Source of the DNA: GWE2-40-63 sp050251815
Lineage (GTDB): Bacteria; Bacteroidota; Bacteroidia; Bacteroidales; SZUA-534
Assembly (NCBI GenBank): GCA_050251815.1
Contig: JBFWMB010000005.1
Coordinates: 1-64,000 of the forward strand
Direction of reading: 5' to 3'
Length of the DNA stretch: 64,000 bases
The position numbers were made by a program, and so were the translations under genes. Below, in pieces: positions 9,183 through 17,401 of this stretch; position 1 is the first letter of the stretch, and every line of letters begins with the position of its first letter. A model generated the notes under the pieces. The model did not search any database. It was not told the DNA's origin and worked only from the letters and a program-made list of their open reading frames with translations.

Positions 9183-9253
9183 GATACCTATTAGCGATAC
9201 GAGAGATTTACTTCGTTGAACTAAAAGTTCGTTCGACAGCGGGGTTCCGGCCT

Positions 9254-9550
9254 TTAGTAGTTAAGTTTCTTTGGGTCTTTTCTATTATCCCAAAACGTTA
9301 ACAGTTGAATCTCTTTTTTCTGTGGGTTTATCCGGTAAAATAAACTATTATGCCTGGTAACAACGCCTTTCCTAACGTCTTTTTTTTGTTTGGATTCAAT
9401 AAACATCTGAGGGTTTTGGGCTATTCTATGTAATACATTGTCGGTTTGGTTAATAAAATTCTCAAGCTCTTTTATACCCCAGTTCTCATAAAGGTAAACC
9501 AATATTTTATTGAAGTCTGACACAGCTCTGGGTGTCCATTTAATTTTCAT
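9254..9550 (-). CDS. RelE/ParE-family toxin
   Basis: A 98-residue toxin of the RelE/ParE superfamily. Typical landmarks are KIKWTPRAVSDFNKILVYLY at the N-terminus, NPQMFIESK, the central VRKGVVTRHNSLFYRINPQ strand and the end strand EIQLLTFWDNRKDPKKL. RelE members cleave mRNA on the ribosome and ParE members poison gyrase; which applies here cannot be told. The gene follows the antitoxin with a 2-base gap on the minus strand, the classical order. Confidence 0.9.
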   Translation of the reverse strand: MKIKWTPRAVSDFNKILVYLYENWGIKELENFINQTDNVLHRIAQNPQMFIESKQKKDVRKGVVTRHNSLFYRINPQKKEIQLLTFWDNRKDPKKLNY

Positions 9551-9552
9551 TA

Positions 9553-9783
9553 TTACAAACCGTATTTTGCCTTTACTTCCTTTATTACATTTTCATGCGG
9601 TATCATTTCTCCATTATCTGCCTGTTCTATACCTTTTTCAACAGAATTCCTTACCGATTCGGGCAATTCATCCCACCAATCCGCATCCTTATTTTTAAGG
9701 TTTTCTATTTGTTTCAAAACTTCTTCGTCGGTAAGCCGGGTTATCCAGTGAATCAGGTTTATCTTCCTTGTCTCGATGTTCAT
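9553..9783 (-). CDS. Antitoxin of the addiction-module (CHP02574-like) type
   Basis: A 76-residue acidic protein that starts MNIETRKINLIHWITRLTDE and contains WWDELPESVRNSVEKGIEQA, then GEMIPHENVIKEVKAKYG. The pattern (helical, WxxLP-SV-xGxxQ, ending in HxxVxxxxKxKYG) matches antitoxins that partner ParE/RelE-like toxins in Bacteroidota. It lies immediately upstream of the toxin and 28 bases downstream of the orphan RHS fragment. No clear autoregulatory operator is visible. Confidence 0.87.
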   Translation of the reverse strand: MNIETRKINLIHWITRLTDEEVLKQIENLKNKDADWWDELPESVRNSVEKGIEQADNGEMIPHENVIKEVKAKYGL

Positions 9784-9811
9784 GATACCTATTGTTTTAA
9801 GTCGGGTAAAG

Positions 9812-9945
9812 TTAACAATTTATTTGCAGGCTTGGTTTAGTTAATTTTGTGATCCAATTATTGTAGTTTTCAAACCATACCCCTTTATAATAGAAAAGGG
9901 AACCGTTGGGGTCGGTATATTTTAGGGGGTTGTTATTTAGGGTGA
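9812..9945 (-). pseudogene. Orphan RHS tip fragment
   Basis: The minus-strand frame reads LITLNNNPLKYTDPNGSLFY, then YKGVWFENYNNW, ITKLTKPSLQINC and stops at 9812-9814. NNPLKYTDPNG repeats the RHS-core end of the large protein at 10836-16874 (NNPLKYTDPSG), and 24 of about 26 bases around GTATATTTTAGGGGGTTGTT are identical between 9910-9934 and the RHS gene near 11736-11759. After the DPNG boundary the tail (about 30 residues) is unrelated to the tail of the intact gene. There is no start codon and the upstream core is absent. This is the usual form of a displaced RHS C-terminus. Confidence 0.75.
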
Positions 9946-10067
9946 TTAGCTATTTCAAAGAACATAGTCAAATTTAAGAAAAATGCACTTATTAAAATTA
10001 TTAATTCTATGCTTACTAAGAAAAGGATGAAAGACCTTTTGGATGGGAAAGCTAAATTTTTAAGTAT

Positions 10068-10095
10068 AAAAAAGCCCGGACTTGCCAGGCTTTTT
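10068..10095 (-). terminator. Terminator between the TPR-like lipoprotein and the orphan RHS tip
   Basis: AAAAAGCC (10069-10076) pairs with GGCTTTTT (10088-10095), with a GC-rich loop. T-runs occur on both strands, so it can act in either direction. It lies 5 bases after the stop of the minus-strand lipoprotein gene and closes the RHS operon. Confidence 0.8.
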
Positions 10096-10099
10096 AATT

Positions 10100-10822
10100 T
10101 TATTGAAAATTTTTAATGTATTCTTCTCGATTAAATTCCTGAAAATTTTTCGCAAGAGTTAAATAAGTTTGATTATTTGGAGAAGATTTTAATTTTCCTT
10201 CTATCCTTTTTAATGCCTTTCCCTTGCCTTCCAACAATAAATAAAGGAACTCAAAGTTGATATCATCTGCTGCCGTAGCATTTGGTGAAATAAGATATTC
10301 TTGATATTCATCAAATGCTTTTTTATAGAAATTTTGTGCTATACTATCGTTTCCCATTTTTTCAGAGATTATGCCCATCCTAAATGTTGCATCTGGATAA
10401 ACTGAAATTTGTTTTTTTACACTTGATAATATATCAATAGCATTATTATATTTTTTCAATCCAGTATAGGCAACGGACTTATTTACATATGCATAAATGA
10501 AGGTGCTGTCCCTTTCAATAATTTTAGATGAATATAAAACTGCGAGTCTAAATAAAGAATCCTTCACACTAAGCTTGCTTTCAAATTTACCTTGTTCTAA
10601 AAGCCTTACAGTCATTTTGTTTAGCTCATACAAATCAATCTTTTGAAAATCAATATTTTTAGTACTACTTAAATAATCTGTGTTAATCTCATTAACAGGC
10701 TCTTGTTTGTTCTGTACTTTTTCGTTTATCTCTTGTTTAGTTTTATTATCCTGTTCCTTATTATTTAGGCAAGAAACAAGGAAAAACAACAGAATAAATA
10801 TAAAATATATTATATTTCTCAT
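10100..10822 (-). CDS. TPR-like lipoprotein downstream of RHS gene
   Basis: A 240-residue AT-rich gene. The signal peptide MRNIIYFIFILLFFLVSC ends in a lipobox Cys, followed by a charged linker. Residues about 80-190 have TPR-like helical repeats (FIYAYVNKSVAYTGLKKYNN, DATFRMGIISEKMGND, IAQNFYKKAFDEYQEY). It starts 13 bases after the stop of the RHS gene on the same strand, so it is co-transcribed. In RHS loci the gene right after the tip is commonly the immunity gene; a periplasmic or surface lipoprotein would fit that if the tip acts outside the cytoplasm (inference). No catalytic motif is seen. Confidence 0.75.
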   Translation of the reverse strand: MRNIIYFIFILLFFLVSCLNNKEQDNKTKQEINEKVQNKQEPVNEINTDYLSSTKNIDFQKIDLYELNKMTVRLLEQGKFESKLSVKDSLFRLAVLYSSKIIERDSTFIYAYVNKSVAYTGLKKYNNAIDILSSVKKQISVYPDATFRMGIISEKMGNDSIAQNFYKKAFDEYQEYLISPNATAADDINFEFLYLLLEGKGKALKRIEGKLKSSPNNQTYLTLAKNFQEFNREEYIKNFQ

Positions 10823-10835
10823 AATGCAATCATTA

Positions 10836-13800
10836 TTAATAAGTTGGTATTGGAATATAAAAACTCCTGGTCGCTGGCCATGTCGTAGTCCTACCTTCAG
10901 GTGCAGAATAAATGTAACCTATATTTAACCTTAATGTTACATCGGCACCTCCATAATTCGGTAATGGAGCAACTACACTACCAACATTACTCCATCCAGG
11001 AGCAATAATACTTGGACCGGTATAAGTATTTCTCAATTGATATGTAGAAACCACATCACCACCAGAAATAACATCTACTGTACCGTAAAAAGATACATCA
11101 CCATGTCCCGCTGATGGGGTCGATGCTGTTGCAGATACATTAGCATAAGTAATACCATTTTTCCCCAGATATACATTAGCTCTTCCATGCATAGCAATAC
11201 CACCTAAATATGCAGCTGGATTTTTAATTGGTAGAAACATAAAACCAGAACCATCAACTGAATAAATACCTTTTTCATAATACGTCGGATAATCAGTTAT
11301 GTAATCTCTACCCCCTCCGTTTGCGTCAGGAATGGTAAATATACTTCCTCCTTTATAAAGGAATTCTCCTGTTATAGCACCATTTACAGTAACGATACCA
11401 TCTCCTACCGTATAATTTGGATGTGCTCTAATGTATGCCGCTGCAATTTGAGCACCTATACCATAATAAGTCATACCATAGTTAGCCATTCTACTTCCTA
11501 CACTATAAGAATAATCATAAGCTTCTTCACCATTAGTATACCTGTATGTTCCAGAGATATTGTCATAATACACCCCATTCCAACCCAAACCATTGCCAAA
11601 AAATCCTGGCATTCCGTAAGAGCCTCCTCCACCATAAGCTGAACCACCACCTCCAAAATCAGGAAATGGCATAGGATTTGGTTCTGAAAACTCCTCCTCG
11701 TCACTCCTTTTAAACTGCACCATATACCCGCTGGGGTCAGTATATTTTAGGGGGTTGTTCAAAACATAGCTATAGCGGTTGTAGTTTTGCAGGTTTTGTG
11801 GCGCCTGGGTCACGGGGTCGGGACTTAAAAACCGGCCAACCAGGGGGTCATACATTCGTCCATTCATATTTATCAGGCCAAATTCAGGCAGGTGCTCATG
11901 AAAAGTATAGCCCCGTTCAAATTTGGGTTCCGGCACATTGCTGTAGGTCCAGTTGGTGGCATTGCGTTGCCTTCCCCAGGCATCAAAGCTAAGTTCCTGC
12001 TCCACACTGCCACTGGCATTGGTAATAAAATGGATGGAGCCCAAATGGTCGGGGTGTACGTAAAACATGGCATCGTTTGTTTTGTCGTAAACGGCAGTAA
12101 CACCTGCCGGGGTACTAATGTAACAATATTCTTCCGTTTGTGAGCTGCCATGGTCAATTATTTCTAAGCCACCCGGCACAAATATTTTGGTTTTGGTGGT
12201 ACTGCCATCGCTATACACTGTTTTTCGGCGACCCAAATCGTATCCGTAAGTTATCGCCAGGCTTTTAGTCCCTTGCGTTAGGGTAGCCAACTTATCAAAC
12301 GAAGTGTAAGTGGCCGACTGAGCCTCGGGACTATAGCTTCCGGTCGAAGTTATGGTGCTAACAGCATGAGGACGGGTGCCATTGTAATCATAAGTACCCA
12401 TATCACTCTTACTGCTAATATTTCCATTGGCGCCATAATTAATTACGAAAGAACTGCTGTTGAATGCAATGGAGTCGAGCCGGTTTAAGGCGTCGTAGCC
12501 AAAATCTTCGCGTAAACCCCGTTTGTTATCCATACGCCAGTTAAGGTTACCGGTAGCCTCGTCAAATGCATACATTAAATCCTGTATGGTACCGGTTTGT
12601 ATGCGATCCAACTGGCTGGTTTTATAGTCGTAGGTTTTGGTGGTAACCAGATTATTCCCATTGGTATATTTCTCCACCTGTCCCCTGGGGCTGGTTTCCT
12701 GCAATTGCCAGATAAGGGAATTGTCGCTGACCTGGCGTATCTCGTTAAGATAGCCGTTGGTATAGTTGTAGCTTACCTCAAATCCCCCGGGATAGGTCAT
12801 GGTGGCCAACCTGTTGGGCTCCCCGCTTTTATAGGTGTAGCCAAACGCATAGTCAGTACCATCAATGGTTTCGGTTTTACTTGTCATACGGCCCAGGGGG
12901 TCGTATAAAAAAGAAACATCGTTGTTGTTTAAGCCGTCAATGGCGGTGAGCAACCCGCTTGTGGGATCATACGTATAGGTAATGGTTCCCTCGGGCAAGG
13001 TAACCGATTGTACTTGCCCGTTTTTATTGTAGGTGTATGTTGTGGTCTGTCCATAGCGGGTTTGCGTTTTAAGTTCCCCGGTAACATAGTAGGTGTATGT
13101 TGTAAGGCCCAAATCAGGGTCGGTTACTGACACAGGTCTTCCATAGGTGTCATATAGGGTGGTCACATCACCATCAAGAGTGATTACTTTATCCACCCCG
13201 CCACTACTGCTATTCTCATATTTTAATTCACTATTGTAGGAATCCTTAACAGAACTTACACTTCCGAACTCGTCAAACGCTTTTGTAACTGCCTGTGCGG
13301 CGGTCTCGTTAGTTATGGTAACTTGTTTGGCAGCGTAAGAATAGGTGGTTCTTTGAGTATTGGAGGCATAGTTTTCCTCTCGAATACGTCCATAATCATC
13401 GTAAAAATAATATGTTTTGTATTCGGTATCACCATTAAAAAATGGGGCCGATGCCCAATCCAGTTGACCCTTGTTGTTGTACCCTTTTTGAGTCACTATG
13501 GTTTTTGAGGCTTCATACGCCTGGGTTTCGCCCCTTAATACCCTTCCTAAGCCATCGTAATAGGTGTATTGTTCAGGAGTACCATTCCCGGATATATGAG
13601 CATAATACACACAATTGTTTACCTGTCCGTTACTCCAGTTTAAAGCAATTGACTGGTCTGAACTTTTATTAAAGGTTAAGCGTCCAAAGCCATCATAGGT
13701 GTTTTCGTCGATATAGCCAGTGGGTAATGTGGTGGTTAAGACCTTACCTGAAAATGGATCGCAGGCATATCTGGTTTCCTGGCCTTCCGGTGAGGTAACC

Positions 13801-16800
13801 TTTATAATATAGCGTCCATGACTGTCCCATTCGTAAAGTGTTTCCCGATTGGTAATATCCGAGCCACTTACTTTTTCACTGGCAACCAGCCCAAAACCCA
13901 GAGCATCCATCGTGTAATCAATGGTTAATGGATTGGGTTTATTAGCTCCTAAAATCTTATAGTTTACAAAACCGGTGGTACTGTTATAGTTTAAGGTTAC
14001 TTCATTTTCAAAACTAGCTTTGCCATCCCTTTGTTTCACGGTGCGTATTGTTTGCGGTACATTGGGGGCAGCTCCTCCGGCTACCGTTGTGTAATTTTCA
14101 TAATAGGTAGTAAAAGTCCCTGAGCTGCCAATATGCGTTTCTTTCAGGGTAATATTTCCATAGGTATCGAAAGCAAACTGGGTATGAGTGCCCACTTCGT
14201 CCAGATAATTATATGTTTCTGAAGTCGATGGATTTTTCTTTAAACGGTTGTTGGCAATGGAGGTGATATTGTAATTCATTATCGAACTACTTATGCCGAT
14301 TCCTGATAGGGGGCTGGTTCCTTTGTAGGTACGCTGTTCTATTGCGGTAGTATAAGGATAGGTAACGTGATAAGTTTTATTTGTTCTATTGGTAATCCCT
14401 GTTTCGGAACTTGTTTTGTTGATGACAGAAAAACCTATAAACATTCCTAAAGGTTTGTATTGCATACCCCCTTCATAAGTATAGGTGGTTTCAAAATACC
14501 CCCCAATACCATCGCTTTGTTGTAGGTTTGAAACCACATATTTGGCTCCCCGGAATCCAACATAAGGATACGTTGCACTTGTCGTAAAGGATGAATGCAC
14601 CCTGGAATTGTTAAGGGGACTGTATGCAATGGTAGTTAAATTATTAAGTCCATCGGCAACCTGGTATAACCTGCCTTTTTCTCCTCCTCTGCATCTATAG
14701 CTTACCCAGTAAGAATCGTCGTAGATAAAAATATGGTCGGTAATTCCATCCCCGTTAAAGTCGTACATATTCTCATTTACGTTTAAAGTTATGCCGGAAC
14801 TAAAAGAAAAATTATCCCCTGTAAACCGGTAGGAACTATATCCTTGTAACTCGGGATCGGAAGTGCCATCTACCGGCGATATGGGCATAGACGAAGGATT
14901 ATAGACCAATAATTCGTCTGTACCATTGTGATCGGTATCAAGAGCGAAAAATACACCGGAAGCCAACGAACTTAAATTAAATGTATTAAAGTTTTTGCCG
15001 TTTGAAATGGCCAATTTGGTGTATTCTAAACTACCAGAGTAATAACGGTAAACAAAATCGGTTTTTCCATCGCCGTTAAAGTCACCAAGGGCAATATCGG
15101 TACTTGTACTACCATTATTGTAAGTGTAAAATGAAGATACCTCTGAGCCATTTACCTGGTAGATGGATAGTTTATTGTCCTTAATATTGCAAACTTCGTT
15201 TTTAAGGTCGCCGTCTATATCTTTAAGATATACATTGCCCCAATCCAAAGTAAAATTAATATCATTACCAACACTTAATGGCGAAGATGCATCACCAAAG
15301 TAGATAAAAGCATTATCTGTTGAGCTGTTTGTCGATACCAAAAGGTCATCAATAAAGTCTCCGTTAACATCACCATTTTTAAGCTCAGAAACAGAAACCA
15401 GGGTTTTATCTGCTCCACTCACATAACTAAGTTGGGAACCTGTAGATTTATAAAGTTTCAGTATTTTTCCAGAGGTCGTCGATGTGCAAACCACAACATC
15501 AGCCCTATTATCGCCATTAAAATCACCTACCTCAATATCAGAAGCATACCCAACGATTCCCGAATAGGCCAAGCCAAATGATGTGCCACTACTGTTCATA
15601 GTATAAACCTTTAAATAATTTCCATTCATGGCAAATAAATCGGCACGGCCATCCCCATTAAAATCACCATATTTTTCCAGTGAAAGACTACTTGTTGACA
15701 ATACTTCTTCGTAATCTGGGGTGAAGTTATAGGCACTATAATCATAGTAACTAAACACGGTTGGGTTGTATGAACTACCATCACTTCCGGTTTCGGTTAC
15801 TTCGGTAAGTAGCGATTCGTCGTATCTATATGTATACTTAAAATTATAAGAACGTGCTGTAACCCCTTCTGTTTCGCAACGTATTTTCCGAAGTAAAAGG
15901 TTGTTTTTTATCTCTGTACCATATTGACCATAAAAATAGGAGCTTATGGCATCATCCCGTTCTTCGTAATAAAAGTATATTGAGTTGTATGGGCTAATAC
16001 CTGCGGCAGTATTCCCAGTATAATTAATTTTTGTTATTCGAATGCCATAATCCGTATCATTTTCATACGTATACTCCATGTAATTACCATAACTATCAGT
16101 AACTTTTGAAATGTACCATGCAAAATAACGGGTTTCAAAACTTATAATGGTACTTTGTTTTGACACATCAGTGCTACCATATTCAATTGTTGTTCCATTC
16201 TTGGTGGTAACGGTAAATTTTGTAATAGCATTCCCACTATAAGTAGGCACAATATTGGAATAATTTTCCAGCTCACTTTTGTATACACTACCGTCTAATA
16301 TTAAACGGGAACCATCAAGGGTAAACGCATCGTTACTGTCAAAGTCAACCGGGTCCACCGAACCATCATGATAATAGCTGCTGCCTACCCTGTAAATAGC
16401 CGAAACACCCGACAGGCTCCAGCCTTGACCCAAGATACTTTGTCCTCCATCACTGTTGTAATTAATGGCTAATGATGGTTGCATTCCTGCTGTTCCGGGA
16501 GCTACATAAATGGGTATGGAATAATTGGCAGTACCACTTTCAGACACATTAAATGTCCCGGGTGTGGTACCAACCTCACAAGTCGTATTTAAAGTTCGGG
16601 TGGCCGGATCAGGAATATTAGTACCGGTTAAGTATTCTGGTGTACAGATTAAACTTTCATCTGTTTTGACAGTTAAAGTACTGGATAACCAGCCAGAATA
16701 TTTAAATCCCGCATCTAATAGTACCCAATCCCGTGCTTCATAGAGCTGATCACCTGGTGCAGTATAATCTCCAGTCAGCGTTAATGTGTTTGTTTGCCCA

Positions 16801-16874
16801 ATGGTATAAAATGGGCTGCATAAAATAAAGCTTAATAGTACTATTAAAGCTTTTGTATATTTTGTTCTGTTCAT
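10836..16874 (-). CDS. Giant SpvB/FG-GAP/RHS-repeat secreted protein
   Basis: 2012 residues. A signal peptide (residues 1-26, ending FYTIGQ) and a ~75-residue region precede an SpvB/TcdB-type domain (about 105-200: SIPIYVAPGTAGMQPSLAIN, GQGWSLSG). Seven FG-GAP/VCBS calcium-type repeats follow at about 390-760 (DFNGDGRADLF, DFNGDNRADVV, DVNGDFIDDLL, DFNGDGKTDFV, DFNGDGITDHI), then a TcdB middle-like segment (YVGFRGAKYVV), YD/RHS repeats to about 1640 and the RHS core (GLINMNGRMYDPLVGRFLSPDP) closing at NNPLKYTDPSG (about residue 1713). A variable tip of about 298 residues follows, Gly-rich at first and then beta-rich, and not recognised. This is the architecture of encapsulated-toxin (Tc/RHS) proteins, which form a shell round the tip. 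It is the third gene of a minus-strand operon with an S74 protein and a T9SS-sorted protein upstream and a lipoprotein downstream. Confidence 0.93.
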   Translation of the reverse strand: MNRTKYTKALIVLLSFILCSPFYTIGQTNTLTLTGDYTAPGDQLYEARDWVLLDAGFKYSGWLSSTLTVKTDESLICTPEYLTGTNIPDPATRTLNTTCEVGTTPGTFNVSESGTANYSIPIYVAPGTAGMQPSLAINYNSDGGQSILGQGWSLSGVSAIYRVGSSYYHDGSVDPVDFDSNDAFTLDGSRLILDGSVYKSELENYSNIVPTYSGNAITKFTVTTKNGTTIEYGSTDVSKQSTIISFETRYFAWYISKVTDSYGNYMEYTYENDTDYGIRITKINYTGNTAAGISPYNSIYFYYEERDDAISSYFYGQYGTEIKNNLLLRKIRCETEGVTARSYNFKYTYRYDESLLTEVTETGSDGSSYNPTVFSYYDYSAYNFTPDYEEVLSTSSLSLEKYGDFNGDGRADLFAMNGNYLKVYTMNSSGTSFGLAYSGIVGYASDIEVGDFNGDNRADVVVCTSTTSGKILKLYKSTGSQLSYVSGADKTLVSVSELKNGDVNGDFIDDLLVSTNSSTDNAFIYFGDASSPLSVGNDINFTLDWGNVYLKDIDGDLKNEVCNIKDNKLSIYQVNGSEVSSFYTYNNGSTSTDIALGDFNGDGKTDFVYRYYSGSLEYTKLAISNGKNFNTFNLSSLASGVFFALDTDHNGTDELLVYNPSSMPISPVDGTSDPELQGYSSYRFTGDNFSFSSGITLNVNENMYDFNGDGITDHIFIYDDSYWVSYRCRGGEKGRLYQVADGLNNLTTIAYSPLNNSRVHSSFTTSATYPYVGFRGAKYVVSNLQQSDGIGGYFETTYTYEGGMQYKPLGMFIGFSVINKTSSETGITNRTNKTYHVTYPYTTAIEQRTYKGTSPLSGIGISSSIMNYNITSIANNRLKKNPSTSETYNYLDEVGTHTQFAFDTYGNITLKETHIGSSGTFTTYYENYTTVAGGAAPNVPQTIRTVKQRDGKASFENEVTLNYNSTTGFVNYKILGANKPNPLTIDYTMDALGFGLVASEKVSGSDITNRETLYEWDSHGRYIIKVTSPEGQETRYACDPFSGKVLTTTLPTGYIDENTYDGFGRLTFNKSSDQSIALNWSNGQVNNCVYYAHISGNGTPEQYTYYDGLGRVLRGETQAYEASKTIVTQKGYNNKGQLDWASAPFFNGDTEYKTYYFYDDYGRIREENYASNTQRTTYSYAAKQVTITNETAAQAVTKAFDEFGSVSSVKDSYNSELKYENSSSGGVDKVITLDGDVTTLYDTYGRPVSVTDPDLGLTTYTYYVTGELKTQTRYGQTTTYTYNKNGQVQSVTLPEGTITYTYDPTSGLLTAIDGLNNNDVSFLYDPLGRMTSKTETIDGTDYAFGYTYKSGEPNRLATMTYPGGFEVSYNYTNGYLNEIRQVSDNSLIWQLQETSPRGQVEKYTNGNNLVTTKTYDYKTSQLDRIQTGTIQDLMYAFDEATGNLNWRMDNKRGLREDFGYDALNRLDSIAFNSSSFVINYGANGNISSKSDMGTYDYNGTRPHAVSTITSTGSYSPEAQSATYTSFDKLATLTQGTKSLAITYGYDLGRRKTVYSDGSTTKTKIFVPGGLEIIDHGSSQTEEYCYISTPAGVTAVYDKTNDAMFYVHPDHLGSIHFITNASGSVEQELSFDAWGRQRNATNWTYSNVPEPKFERGYTFHEHLPEFGLINMNGRMYDPLVGRFLSPDPVTQAPQNLQNYNRYSYVLNNPLKYTDPSGYMVQFKRSDEEEFSEPNPMPFPDFGGGGSAYGGGGSYGMPGFFGNGLGWNGVYYDNISGTYRYTNGEEAYDYSYSVGSRMANYGMTYYGIGAQIAAAYIRAHPNYTVGDGIVTVNGAITGEFLYKGGSIFTIPDANGGGRDYITDYPTYYEKGIYSVDGSGFMFLPIKNPAAYLGGIAMHGRANVYLGKNGITYANVSATASTPSAGHGDVSFYGTVDVISGGDVVSTYQLRNTYTGPSIIAPGWSNVGSVVAPLPNYGGADVTLRLNIGYIYSAPEGRTTTWPATRSFYIPIPTY

Positions 16875-16896
16875 TTTATAACAATTAGGTGGTTGG

Positions 16897-17364
16897 TCAT
16901 TCTTTTATTAGTTTCCATTCCGATACCTGGGAATCAATAAAAACTTTAAGAAGATAAGTTCCCGCAGCAAGCTGTGATAAATCCAAATTAGTTGAGTGCG
17001 GGGTCAAATCCTGTTTTAAAATTAATACCCCTTTTACATCAAAAACCATCACCATTCCTTTAGATTCCAGGGGAAGGTTTTCTGTTTCTATCTCGACAGA
17101 CTCCCGGGTTGGATTAGGATAAATACTAAACCGGACATTGTTTAATTCGTCCTGATGTATGTTTTTTTTTGATTGCTCCTGATTGTTCAGGGAACCCTCA
17201 GTTTCTTGGTTAGTATTAATTAAAGCCGATTTAGCCACTGTAATGGTACGGGAATTACGGTTCCCTGAATTATCATAACTGTAGCTAATTGTATTCTGGC
17301 CATTAACTGTAAGCATAGCACCTACCAGCACAATTACACTTACTAAGATTAAACTACGTTGCAT
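16897..17364 (-). CDS. Small T9SS-sorted protein with a YD-repeat-like strand
   Basis: 155 residues from ATG at 17364 (MQRSLILVSVIVLVGAMLTV). A longer frame starting at 17463 would overlap the previous gene by 62 bases and precede the signal peptide, so I reject it. After the signal peptide comes ISYSYDNSGNRNSRTI, which looks like one YD/RHS strand, then a low-complexity Asn/Gln-rich linker. Residues about 80-155 are a type A T9SS C-terminal sorting domain (FSIYPNPTRESVEIE, VFDVKGVLILKQ, AAGTYLLKVFIDSQVSEWKL). It should cross the outer membrane through the Por system. It lies between the S74 gene (37-base gap) and the RHS gene (22-base gap), so it probably serves the RHS protein. Confidence 0.8.
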   Translation of the reverse strand: MQRSLILVSVIVLVGAMLTVNGQNTISYSYDNSGNRNSRTITVAKSALINTNQETEGSLNNQEQSKKNIHQDELNNVRFSIYPNPTRESVEIETENLPLESKGMVMVFDVKGVLILKQDLTPHSTNLDLSQLAAGTYLLKVFIDSQVSEWKLIKE

Positions 17365-17401
17365 TACTTGAAAATTTAAATAATTGAAATCCCAATATTT
17401 C

